Positions 32,289-39,819 of a stretch of 64,000 nucleotides of DNA are shown here, piece after piece. The notes beneath the pieces were generated by a model. It ran no database searches and was not told where the DNA came from. It worked only from the letters and a program-made list of their open reading frames with translations. The position numbers and the translations under genes were made by a program. Each line of letters starts with the position of its first letter. Positions within the stretch are counted from its first letter, which is position 1. This stretch comes from an uncultured Dorea sp. Its GTDB lineage: Bacteria; Bacillota; Clostridia; Lachnospirales; Lachnospiraceae. The DNA is taken from the NCBI GenBank assembly GCA_948602995.1, contig CAPEBR010000001.1, positions 124,001-188,000 on the forward strand, written 5' to 3'.

Positions 32289-33692
32289 TTATTGTTCTGT
32301 CTGATCACCGGTATACATCTCTGCTGCCCCCGTATCTCCGGCATAAGGATCTGTTCCCCCTGTGTCTCCTCCGTAAGGGTCTGCTCCCCCGGTATCTCCT
32401 CCGTAAGGGTCTGCCATGCCCGTGTCTCCGGCATAAGGGTCTGCTGTCCCCGCATCTCCGCCGTAAGGGTCTGCTGCCCCCGCATCTCCGCCGTAAGGAT
32501 CCGTTCCCCCGGTGTCTCCTCCGTACTGGTCTGCTGCCCCGGTATATGAGCCGGTTCCCTCTGTGTCCTGGCTGCCTCCGGCGTCTCCTGTATTCTGTAC
32601 AGCGTCACCCTCTGTATAATCTGAGGACACTCCGGTCTGGAATGTAATATCCGCCGCAATCTCCTCCACTGTACTGGAAGGAGTATACTTTGTTTCCTTG
32701 GGGTACAAAAATTCATGAAGCTTCACCACATTTTCCGTCAGGCCAATGGGAATCACGATGCTTCCCACTGTGTCAAACTCTCCGTCGGTCTTATCAATCG
32801 GAAAACCTGTATTCTCACCCAGTTCATACTTCATCATACCGGATGCCAGAGCCAGGAGTTCTTTTAGCGTAAAGCTCGTGGACACCTGCGGAAATACCTT
32901 GTCTACAATCTTATTAACAGTTGACAGATTTGTCTTCATCACCTTTTCGAACAGCTTCTCAATCACCAGTCGCTGACGCTCTGTCCGGGTATAGTCTCCT
33001 CCGGCTGTAGAACGTATTCTTGCATAGGTTACAGCCTGCGCACCGTCCAGATGCTGCTTTCCGGCCTCCGAAAAGCCATTTGCCTGTGTACCCGCCACCT
33101 TTGCCGTCTCCTGGATATATTTATTCAGTGGTTTTAGCTCCTCTTCTTTAATGTCTATGTCGATTCCGCCCAGCAGATCAATGGTATCTACCAGGGCTTT
33201 AAAATCTACCGTTACGTAATCCTCAATATCCAAATCCAGATTCTTGTTCAGCATACTTAATGCTTCGCCGGGACCTCCTGAAAAATAAGCATAATTAGCC
33301 TTCTGATAATCGCCGTTCTTCTGTTTCAAGAAAGTATCCCGGTAGACAGATGCCATCCGGATCTCCCTAGTCTCATTATCAATGGCAGCGATAATCATGG
33401 TATCCGCATGAGTCCCCTCTTCCAGCTGCCCGTCCCTGGAATCTCCGCCGAACAGGGCAACCGTTGTATAGCCCTCCTGCCCGATTCCGTCGTTGATCCC
33501 AAGATCATTTTTATTAATGGTTACTGTCTGAAACTTATCATACTTTGCCATCACGAATGCCGCGCCCGCAAGCAGGGAAAAGATAATCACCTCTGTCACC
33601 AGTATGGCAATCCTCTTTTTTTTCCTGTCCCGTCTTCTCTTTCTGACAGCGGCATTCTGTGCAGCCATAAGCTGTGTTTTATTTCTTGACAT
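32289..33692 (-). CDS. LytR-CpsA-Psr (LCP) family protein with Asp-Pro-Tyr-Gly repeat tail
   Basis: A 467-residue LCP protein. LCP enzymes move polymer from undecaprenyl pyrophosphate to peptidoglycan on the outer face of the membrane. One N-terminal membrane helix (about 28-50), then the LCP core: FGGDSRDG, ADTMIIAAIDNETREIRMASVYRDT, LLGGIDIDI, LDGAQAVTYARIRSTAGGDYTRTERQRLVIEKL. The last 80 residues are about eight 10-residue units of the form DPYGGDTGGA. It is downstream of glf and upstream of the cohesin-like gene. A second LCP protein lies at 36918. Confidence 0.92.
   Translation of the reverse strand: MSRNKTQLMAAQNAAVRKRRRDRKKKRIAILVTEVIIFSLLAGAAFVMAKYDKFQTVTINKNDLGINDGIGQEGYTTVALFGGDSRDGQLEEGTHADTMIIAAIDNETREIRMASVYRDTFLKQKNGDYQKANYAYFSGGPGEALSMLNKNLDLDIEDYVTVDFKALVDTIDLLGGIDIDIKEEELKPLNKYIQETAKVAGTQANGFSEAGKQHLDGAQAVTYARIRSTAGGDYTRTERQRLVIEKLFEKVMKTNLSTVNKIVDKVFPQVSTSFTLKELLALASGMMKYELGENTGFPIDKTDGEFDTVGSIVIPIGLTENVVKLHEFLYPKETKYTPSSTVEEIAADITFQTGVSSDYTEGDAVQNTGDAGGSQDTEGTGSYTGAADQYGGDTGGTDPYGGDAGAADPYGGDAGTADPYAGDTGMADPYGGDTGGADPYGGDTGGTDPYAGDTGAAEMYTGDQTEQ
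32310..32550. repeat. 30-bp tandem coding repeats (LCP tail)
   Basis: About eight direct 30-bp units containing CCGTAAGGGTCTG..CCCC..TATCTCC variants encode the DPYGGDTGGA tail of the LCP protein. The unit number may vary by slippage or recombination. Confidence 0.8.
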
Positions 33693-33733
33693 AATCAGCC
33701 TTTCCTTTTTAGCCGGAATTCACTAAAGATCAG

Positions 33734-34831
33734 TTATCCCAGCTCCTCATCCACGCACTTCAATGCTTCCGCAGCCACATGATGCATGTCGTAATACCTG
33801 TATTTTCCTAATCTTCCCCCGAACGTCACATTCCTTTCCTGCTCTGCAAGAGCTGCATATCTCTCATATAAAGCGTTATTTCTCTCATTATTCACCGGAT
33901 AATAGGGTTCATCCCCCCGCTTCCATGGTGAAGAATATTCCTTTGATATAACTGTCTTCGGCTGCTGTCCGAATTCAAAATGCTTGTGTTCAATAATGCG
34001 GGTATACGGAACCTCATATTCTGTATAATTCACAACCGCATTTCCCTGGTAGTTCTCTACATCAAGCACCTCTGTCTCAAAACGGACAGAGCGGTATTCC
34101 AGCTCCCCATACCGGTAGTCAAAATACGCGTCAACCGGACCGGTATAGATCACCTTCTCTGCAAGTCCCCGAAGCTCTTCCCTGTGCTCCAGGTAATCCG
34201 TATTCAGCCGGACACAGATTCCCTCAAGCATCTTCTCAATAATCTGTGTATAGCCTCCCACCGGTATTCCCTGATAGCTGTCATTAAAATAATTATTATC
34301 GTACGTGAATCTTACCGGAAGTCTTTTGATGATCTCCGGCGGAAGCTCACATGCTCTGCGCCCCCACTGCTTTTCCGTATAACCCTTAACCAGCTTTTCA
34401 TAAATGTCCCTGCCTACAAGGCTGACCGCCTGCTCCTCCAGGTTCTTCGGACTGCTGGTCTGGCACTCCTGCTTCTGCTCCTCAATCCGCTGCCTTGCCT
34501 GGGCAGGCGTAATCACACCCCACATCTGGTTAAAGGTATTCATGTTAAACGGAAGGTTATACACCTCACCCTTATATACAGCTACCGGCGAATTCGTATA
34601 CCGGTTAAATTGTGCAAACTGCCGGATGTAATCCCACACCTTCTGATTACTCGTATGGAAAATATGGGCTCCATACCGGTGTACCTGAATACCTTCCACC
34701 TCTTCTGTATAGATATTCCCGCCAATATGCCCTCTCTTTTCTACTACCAGACAGCTCTTCCCTCTCTTTTTCGCCTCATGGGCAAATATCGCTCCGAACA
34801 GGCCGGAGCCTGCAATCAAATAATCATACAT
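33734..34831 (-). CDS. glf: UDP-galactopyranose mutase
   Basis: A 365-residue flavoenzyme that converts UDP-galactopyranose to UDP-galactofuranose. The FAD motif is YLIAGSGLFGAIFAHEAKKRGKSCLVVEK, then HIGGNIYTEE, HRYGAHIFHTSN, and the active-site region YTEKQWGRRACELP with PVGGYTQIIEKML and YTGPVDAYFDYRYGELEYRS. I start at the ATG at 34831, six bases after AGGTG; a GTG at 34840 abuts the glmS stop. It implies galactofuranose in a surface polysaccharide. It lies between glmS and an LCP gene. Confidence 0.96.
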   Translation of the reverse strand: MYDYLIAGSGLFGAIFAHEAKKRGKSCLVVEKRGHIGGNIYTEEVEGIQVHRYGAHIFHTSNQKVWDYIRQFAQFNRYTNSPVAVYKGEVYNLPFNMNTFNQMWGVITPAQARQRIEEQKQECQTSSPKNLEEQAVSLVGRDIYEKLVKGYTEKQWGRRACELPPEIIKRLPVRFTYDNNYFNDSYQGIPVGGYTQIIEKMLEGICVRLNTDYLEHREELRGLAEKVIYTGPVDAYFDYRYGELEYRSVRFETEVLDVENYQGNAVVNYTEYEVPYTRIIEHKHFEFGQQPKTVISKEYSSPWKRGDEPYYPVNNERNNALYERYAALAEQERNVTFGGRLGKYRYYDMHHVAAEALKCVDEELG

Positions 34832-34840
34832 CTTTTTCAC

Positions 34841-36667
34841 CTATTCTACCGTTACGGATTTTGCAAGATTTCTCGGCTTATCTACATCACAGCCTCTTCC
34901 AACGGAAATATAGTAACCGAACAGCTGCAGCGGAATGATGGCAAGGGAATTGGTAAAATATTTATTCGTCTCCGGAATGTAGATTACATAATCCGCCGCG
35001 CGCTCAACCTCTGTATTTCCCTCATTGGTAACAGCAAGAACAAAGGCTCCCCTTGTCCTTACCTCCTCCATGTTGCTGATCATCTTTTTATAGAGCTCTC
35101 TCTGGGTCAGCACAGATGCAACCAGGGTCCCTTTTTCAACCAGGGAAATGGTTCCGTGCTTTAACTCCCCTGCCGCATATGCCTCTGAATGGATATAAGA
35201 GATCTCCTTAAGCTTCAGGGAGCCTTCAAGAGAAATCGCATAGTCAATTCCCCTGCCGATAAAGAAAATATCCTTTGCTGCCAGATACCGGTTTGCAAAG
35301 CGCTGGATCCTCTCTTTATTGTTAAGCAGCATCTCCACCTGGGATGGCAGAGCCCTGAGTTCCTCCAGCATCCGGCTCAGGCCTTCATCCGGCAGAATGC
35401 CGCGTATGTTCGCAAATTTCATTGCCAGCAGATACAGGGCAATCAGCTGGGCGGAATATGCCTTGGTTGTCGCCACCGCAATCTCCGGTCCTGCCCATGT
35501 ATACATAACATTATCTGCTTCCCTGGCAATGGAGCTTCCTACCACATTGACAATTCCAAGCACCCTGGCTCCTCTCTTTTTGGACTCACGCAGAGCCGCC
35601 AGCGTATCCGCAGTCTCGCCTGACTGGCTGATCACAAGAACCAGCGTCCCGGCATCCAGAATCGGGTTCCGGTAGCGGAACTCTGACGCAAGATCCACCT
35701 CCACCGGAATTCTTGCCAGATCCTCGAATATATATTTACTTGTAACTCCTGTGTGATAAGCGGAACCGCAGGCAACAATCATAATCTTCCTAATGGACTG
35801 AATATCCTCCTCCGACATGCCAAGCTCTTCGATGACAATTTTTCCATTCTTAATCCGTGGAGAGAAGGTATCCGTAATTGCTTTTGGCTGCTCATACATC
35901 TCCTTCAGCATAAAATGCTCATAGCCGCCCTTCTCGGCAGCATTGACATCCCAGTCAATCTTAACAGGCGTCTTCTCAATGGGCTCCTCATCCACTGTAA
36001 AGAACTCCATATCCTCCCTTGTCAGCCGGACGATCTCCTCATTCTCTATAAAATATACATTCCGTGTGTACTTAAGCACCGCCGGAACATCCGAGGCAAT
36101 GATACTCCCGTCATCCGTATGTCCCACAATAAGCGGGCTGTCCTTGCGGACCGCATACACCTCATCCGGGTGATCCCGGAAAATAATTCCCAGTGCATAG
36201 GAACCTTCCATACGGTGCATAATCTTTGTCACTGCCTGAAGAGGATTGCCTGTATAATAGTAATCAAGCAGATGGGCAATCACCTCTGTATCTGTCTCTG
36301 AGATAAATTCATACCCCTTCCTCTTAAGCTTCTTCTTAAGCTTCAGATAATTCTCTATAATCCCGTTATGCACAACAACAATGCTGCTGTCCTTATTAAA
36401 GTGGGGATGGGCATTCTTGTCTGACGGCGAGCCGTGAGTCGCCCATCTAGTGTGCCCGATTCCCACCGTACCCGGCAGAATCTCTCCGCCGTGGGACAAC
36501 TCGCCCAGAACCTTAAGGCGTCCCCGAGCCTTTACCATATCTATCTTTTCACCGTTATAAACCGCTATTCCCGCAGAATCATATCCTCTGTACTCCAGCC
36601 TGGACAACCCGTCCAAAAGAATCGGGGCTGCCTGCCGGTTACCGATATAACCTACAATTCCACACAT
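34841..36667 (-). CDS. glmS: Glutamine-fructose-6-phosphate aminotransferase (isomerizing)
   Basis: A 608-residue GlmS, the first step of amino-sugar (UDP-GlcNAc) synthesis. The start is fixed at the ATG at 36667 because Cys2 of MCGIVGYIG must be the nucleophile after Met removal; GGAGGT precedes it. The glutaminase domain (about 1-240) has GHTRWATHG and HNGIIEN; two SIS domains follow (SQSGETADTLAALRESKKRG, GRGIDYAISLEGSLKLKE), ending KPRNLAKSVTVE. It has a sigma-A promoter and a 130-base leader with glmS-ribozyme-like motifs. It heads a run to glf and LCP. Confidence 0.98.
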   Translation of the reverse strand: MCGIVGYIGNRQAAPILLDGLSRLEYRGYDSAGIAVYNGEKIDMVKARGRLKVLGELSHGGEILPGTVGIGHTRWATHGSPSDKNAHPHFNKDSSIVVVHNGIIENYLKLKKKLKRKGYEFISETDTEVIAHLLDYYYTGNPLQAVTKIMHRMEGSYALGIIFRDHPDEVYAVRKDSPLIVGHTDDGSIIASDVPAVLKYTRNVYFIENEEIVRLTREDMEFFTVDEEPIEKTPVKIDWDVNAAEKGGYEHFMLKEMYEQPKAITDTFSPRIKNGKIVIEELGMSEEDIQSIRKIMIVACGSAYHTGVTSKYIFEDLARIPVEVDLASEFRYRNPILDAGTLVLVISQSGETADTLAALRESKKRGARVLGIVNVVGSSIAREADNVMYTWAGPEIAVATTKAYSAQLIALYLLAMKFANIRGILPDEGLSRMLEELRALPSQVEMLLNNKERIQRFANRYLAAKDIFFIGRGIDYAISLEGSLKLKEISYIHSEAYAAGELKHGTISLVEKGTLVASVLTQRELYKKMISNMEEVRTRGAFVLAVTNEGNTEVERAADYVIYIPETNKYFTNSLAIIPLQLFGYYISVGRGCDVDKPRNLAKSVTVE

Positions 36668-36800
36668 ACTGCCACCTCCATCGTCAAAAGCCTCATGCAA
36701 CTGATCCGTGCCTTCACAGTTACATACAAAAATTCATCTAAAATGTCTGTGCCCAGCTTTGGCCGGCGCTAAGCGAACATTTGGCGGACGTTCAGCACCC
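36668..36800 (-). ncRNA. glmS leader with glmS-ribozyme-like core motifs
   Basis: On the minus strand the leader reads TTAGCGCCGGCCAAAGC (from about 36772), then about 75 bases with a CACAG...CTGTG stem, then GCTTTTGACGATGG (about 36692-36679). The glmS ribozyme core has AGCGCC at the cleavage site, a P2 helix, then UUGACGAGG; here CAAAGC and GCUUUUG could form P2 and UUGACGAUGG follows. The 3' conserved parts (P3, UCGGCGG) are not found before the start codon. It may be a shortened or decayed ribozyme, or chance. Confidence 0.4.
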
Positions 36801-36807
36801 TCCGCTC

Positions 36808-36836
36808 ATTGTAACAAATTCTTAATATTTTGTAAA
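36808..36836 (-). promoter_or_regulatory. Sigma-A promoter of glmS
   Basis: On the minus strand TTTACA (complement 36831-36836) and TACAAT (complement 36808-36813) are 17 bases apart. It would start transcription near 36800, about 30 bases before the AGCGCC motif and about 130 before glmS. Confidence 0.65.
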
Positions 36837-36872
36837 CCTTTAGAGACAAAAAAGATTCTGCCCGTGAATAGA

Positions 36873-36906
36873 TCTGCCCCGGGCTGCAGCCGCAGCCCGG
36901 GGCAGA
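36873..36906. terminator. GC-rich hairpin behind the second LCP gene
   Basis: TCTGCCCCGGGCTGC and GCAGCCCGGGGCAGA pair almost perfectly around a 4-base centre, 12 bases after the LCP stop. The nearest T-run on the minus strand is about 20 bases further on (CTTTTTTG). Confidence 0.65.
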
Positions 36907-36917
36907 AAAATATCTCT

Positions 36918-38378
36918 CTATTCAGCTTCCGGAGTTACTGGCGGTTCTGTACCGCCAGTGTCTCCTCCGGTATCACCGCCTCCGGTATCTCCTCCTCCAG
37001 TATCACCGCCAGTGTCTCCTCCAGTATCACCGCCTCCAGTGTCTCCTCCGCCAGTATCTCCTCCGGTGTCTCCGCCCAGATCATTTCCCCCGGTATCACC
37101 GCCAGTGTCTCCTCCGCCGGTATCACCGCCTCCAGTGTCTCCATCATCAGGGACGTAATTGTCTCCGCCGGTATTGCCATCCCCATAATTGTCCCCTTCT
37201 CCTGTATACGGAAGTCCTGTGCCGTAGTCATTGTACTCCTGTGCCTGATCCTCCGGTGCAACGGTATAGGTCTGTGAGGTAAGCGTAGAATCATCCACAG
37301 CCTCACGGTCCCCAATGCGTGCAACGATTGATCCGCTGATATTCGCCACCTCGGTGGAGGGACTGTAGTCTGTTGTTTCATATAAAAATTCATGGAGCTT
37401 TTTCACATTCGTATCCAGTGTGACCGGAATCACAATACTGCCAAGACCAGCTATGGTATCCGTTGTCTTATCAAACGGGAATCCAGCAGTCTCTCCGATC
37501 TTATACTTCATAATATCTGCCGCATAGGCAAGAATCTCCGTTGATGAAAAACTGGTCTTGATCGTCGGGAAGAGTTCATCCACCATCTTATTGAGCGTTG
37601 CAAGATTTGACTTCTGAGCTTTTTCAGCAATCTTCTCAATTACCAGTCTCTGCCGCTCTGTTCTTGTAAAGTCTCCGCCTGCCGTTGACCTGATCCGGGC
37701 ATATGTGGTTGCCTGGACACCGTCCAGCTTCTGGTTTCCCGCCTTTGTTACCTCATGAGCCTTCTTACCTGCAACACGGGCTGTCTCACGCACATACTTA
37801 TTCAGATACTGAATCTCTTCCTCCTTAACATTTATCTTGATTCCGCCAAGAAGATCAATCGCATTGGCAATCGCAGCAAAGTCTACGGTAGCATAGTCCT
37901 TGATATCAAGATCCAGATTCTTATTCAGCATGTTGATCGCCTGCTTCGGACCGCCGAAGCTGTAAGCTGCGTTGCACTTCTGCAGCTCCCCGTCCCCGAT
38001 ATCCAGCACGGTATCACGGTAGACGGATACCATCCGGACTTCCTTGGTCCTGTTATTGAGACTTGCCACAATAATACAGTCGCTGCGTGTGCCGATCTCC
38101 AGCTCGCCCTCACGGGAGTCAATTCCGAACAGTGCCACATTCGTGTACCCTTCTCCTGTCTCCTCTGCCTCCTGATTGACAACAATATCCTCTACCGGAA
38201 TATCCTCATCATTATCAATCTTCTGAAGTTTCGCCGCTACATATAATGCACCTGTTGCGACAAGGCAGAGAAGAACGCCGCTTAAGCAAATCGCCGCCTT
38301 TTTTCCGGCACTCAGGCGTGTAAACCAGTTTCCCTTTTTTCTTCTGCCTCTGTGTCTGCGCCTTTTTTGTCTGGCCAT
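36918..38378 (-). CDS. LytR-CpsA-Psr (LCP) family protein with Gly-Asp-Thr repeat tail
   Basis: A 486-residue LCP protein, paralogue of the one at 32289. A very basic N-terminus (RQKRRRHRGRRKKG), one membrane helix (about 29-50), then the LCP core: FGIDSREGELEIGTRSDCIIVASL, LLGGIKINV, LDGVQATTYARIRSTAGGDFTRTERQRLVIEKI. The last 90 residues are runs of GGDT and GGGDT ending PPVTPEAE. The tail differs in sequence from that of the paralogue but shares its Gly/Asp/Thr bias. It has its own promoter at 38427. The attached polymer is unknown. Confidence 0.92.
   Translation of the reverse strand: MARQKRRRHRGRRKKGNWFTRLSAGKKAAICLSGVLLCLVATGALYVAAKLQKIDNDEDIPVEDIVVNQEAEETGEGYTNVALFGIDSREGELEIGTRSDCIIVASLNNRTKEVRMVSVYRDTVLDIGDGELQKCNAAYSFGGPKQAINMLNKNLDLDIKDYATVDFAAIANAIDLLGGIKINVKEEEIQYLNKYVRETARVAGKKAHEVTKAGNQKLDGVQATTYARIRSTAGGDFTRTERQRLVIEKIAEKAQKSNLATLNKMVDELFPTIKTSFSSTEILAYAADIMKYKIGETAGFPFDKTTDTIAGLGSIVIPVTLDTNVKKLHEFLYETTDYSPSTEVANISGSIVARIGDREAVDDSTLTSQTYTVAPEDQAQEYNDYGTGLPYTGEGDNYGDGNTGGDNYVPDDGDTGGGDTGGGDTGGDTGGNDLGGDTGGDTGGGDTGGGDTGGDTGGDTGGGDTGGGDTGGDTGGTEPPVTPEAE
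36945..37150. repeat. Short tandem coding repeats (second LCP tail)
   Basis: Repeated 12- and 15-bp units (TATCACCGCC/TGTCTCCTCC-type on the plus strand) encode the GGDT/GGGDT tail. Such short units are prone to slippage. Confidence 0.8.
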
Positions 38379-38426
38379 CTTTTATCGTACCCCATTTCAA
38401 TTTATCAAAATTAAGAATTCCTTCCT

Positions 38427-38455
38427 ATAATACACTATTCTTTCAAATTGGACAA
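38427..38455 (-). promoter_or_regulatory. Promoter of the second LCP gene
   Basis: On the minus strand TTGTCC (complement 38450-38455) and TATTAT (complement 38427-38432) are 17 bases apart, about 50 bases upstream of the start codon. Confidence 0.6.
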
Positions 38456-38477
38456 GTCCTATCTTTCAAAAATGTTT

Positions 38478-38624
38478 GTTACTATTCACGGACTAACCGT
38501 CCGCTCATAGTAACGATTCGGGGCGGCATTCCAAGTTTTGCTACGCAAAAACCGCCCCTCACCCCTGCATCATGTTCTCACGGAATGCGCAACTTGCGCG
38601 CATTCCTGAGCCGTGAATAGTAAC
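38478..38624. repeat. 147-bp structured GTTAC repeat, copy C
   Basis: Outer ends GTTACTATTCACGG and CCGTGAATAGTAAC pair perfectly, and the pairing extends outward into AAAAATGTTT/AAATGTTTTT. Inner stems are GGGGCGG...CCGCCCC and GGAATGCGC..GCGCGCATTCC. The right third lines up with copies A and B (ACGG-stem-CCTG..GTGAA.AGTAAC) but with a different stem sequence. It lies between the divergent LCP and deacetylase genes. Confidence 0.75.
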
Positions 38625-38688
38625 AAATGTTTTTACATCTATTGCAAAAAAAATATTTCTAATATGATTTTTTGTGTTATACTTCTAT

Positions 38689-38713
38689 TAGAGCGTGTTT
38701 GAAAAATGCTCTA
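38689..38713. repeat. 25-bp solo TAGAGCGTGTTTGAAAA element
   Basis: TAGAGCGTGTTTGAAAAA is followed directly by TGCTCTA. The first 17 bases equal the end of the 164-bp palindrome at 18118, and the outer 7 bases of the right end follow at once. It looks like an element whose inside was lost. Confidence 0.55.
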
Positions 38714-38755
38714 GGACATACACATTTCCCATCATTAGAGAAAGGACAACATCAT

Positions 38756-39745
38756 ATGGCCAGCCCGAAGCATAAACGAAAAAAAACAAAACGAAAGAAT
38801 CAGAGCCGCAAAAGGATGCGCATCATCTGTTTCTGTATGACACTCATACTGATTCTGCTAATTGCTGCGGCAGCCGGTATTGCATATTGGAAGATGCCCA
38901 TAAAGACAAGGCCTCTGAAGAGGAACCTTACATCTTCCAGTACCAGTTCTGAAGGCACGGAAAACAGCCCGTCTGATGCCGCACAGGTTTCGGAAACGGA
39001 GGAAAACAGCACGGACCGCACGGATGAACCAGAGGATACCCGTGCCGTAAAAAACACCGCGACCCAGGAGCAGCACAAAACCAACGGCCTGTCAATCTGT
39101 ATGTACCATTATGTGTATGATCAGAATGATCCGCCAGAAGAGATCAATAACAACTTCATCGAGGTCCATGCGCTGGAGGAGGAATTAAAATACCTTGTTG
39201 AAAATAATTATTTCTTTCCCACATGGGAAGAGGTGCGCAAATATATTGACGGAGAGCTTCTTCTGCCGGAAAAAAGTGTTGTGCTGACATTTGACGACGG
39301 CGCAAAGAGTTTCCTGAATCTTGGCGCTCCCCTGTTTAACAAGTATAAAATTCCTGTGACATCTTTCCTCATTACAAGCCAGGACGGCCCGGCAAAGGTA
39401 AAAAAATATGCCAGCGAATATGTCACCTTCCAGTCCCATTCTGATAATATGCACCGGGGCGGCGGCAACATCGGACACGGCGGAATCTTCCCTGTCTTAA
39501 GCTATGATGAGGCTGTAGCAGATCTGAATAAGTCCACCGAAATCTGCGGAAATGGAGATTCATTTGCCTATCCTTACGGAGATTACACCGATGACTGTGT
39601 AAAAGCAGTGGAGGGCGCCGGGTTTCTGTGTGCCGTTACAACGGAATATGAACGCGTCTATCCCGGAGATAATCCGCTTCTCCTCCCCCGCATCCGCATG
39701 CTGGAGGGACAGTCCCTGGACAGCTTTATAGGATTGGTAGAATAG
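38756..39745 (+). CDS. Membrane-anchored polysaccharide deacetylase (NodB domain)
   Basis: A 329-residue protein with a strongly basic N-terminus (KHKRKKTKRKNQSRKRMR), a membrane helix (about 22-43), a Ser/Glu-rich linker and a NodB deacetylase domain (about 115-329). The catalytic motif is VVLTFDDGAKSF, the metal histidines are in FQSHSDNMH, and YPYGDYTDDC and the final PRIRM are typical. It should remove acetyl groups from a surface glycan such as peptidoglycan or PNAG. I start at the ATG at 38756 behind GAAAGGAC; an upstream ATG lies inside repeats. It is convergent with the GH25 gene. Confidence 0.9.
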   Translation: MASPKHKRKKTKRKNQSRKRMRIICFCMTLILILLIAAAAGIAYWKMPIKTRPLKRNLTSSSTSSEGTENSPSDAAQVSETEENSTDRTDEPEDTRAVKNTATQEQHKTNGLSICMYHYVYDQNDPPEEINNNFIEVHALEEELKYLVENNYFFPTWEEVRKYIDGELLLPEKSVVLTFDDGAKSFLNLGAPLFNKYKIPVTSFLITSQDGPAKVKKYASEYVTFQSHSDNMHRGGGNIGHGGIFPVLSYDEAVADLNKSTEICGNGDSFAYPYGDYTDDCVKAVEGAGFLCAVTTEYERVYPGDNPLLLPRIRMLEGQSLDSFIGLVE

Positions 39746-39819
39746 TTCTGCCAGTCCTATTATATCGTCCTGTCAAGGCAATTATTCCTATTCCTGACCC
39801 GCAAATAGTAACAATGGGA

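Noticed and set aside
32264..32716. 150-codon minus-strand frame overlapping the LCP tail in another phase
   Set aside because: It is a shifted reading of the same tandem repeats (TLTEE, GEQTL patterns) and lacks a start signal.
33980..35164. 394-codon open frame on the plus strand opposite glf and glmS
   Set aside because: It is antisense to two strongly conserved genes, has no ribosome-binding site and no protein-like motifs.
36945..37150. Short regular repeats that could be read as a CRISPR array
   Set aside because: They lie wholly within the LCP coding frame, encode Gly-Gly-Asp-Thr units, and have no unique spacers. The same holds for 32310-32550.
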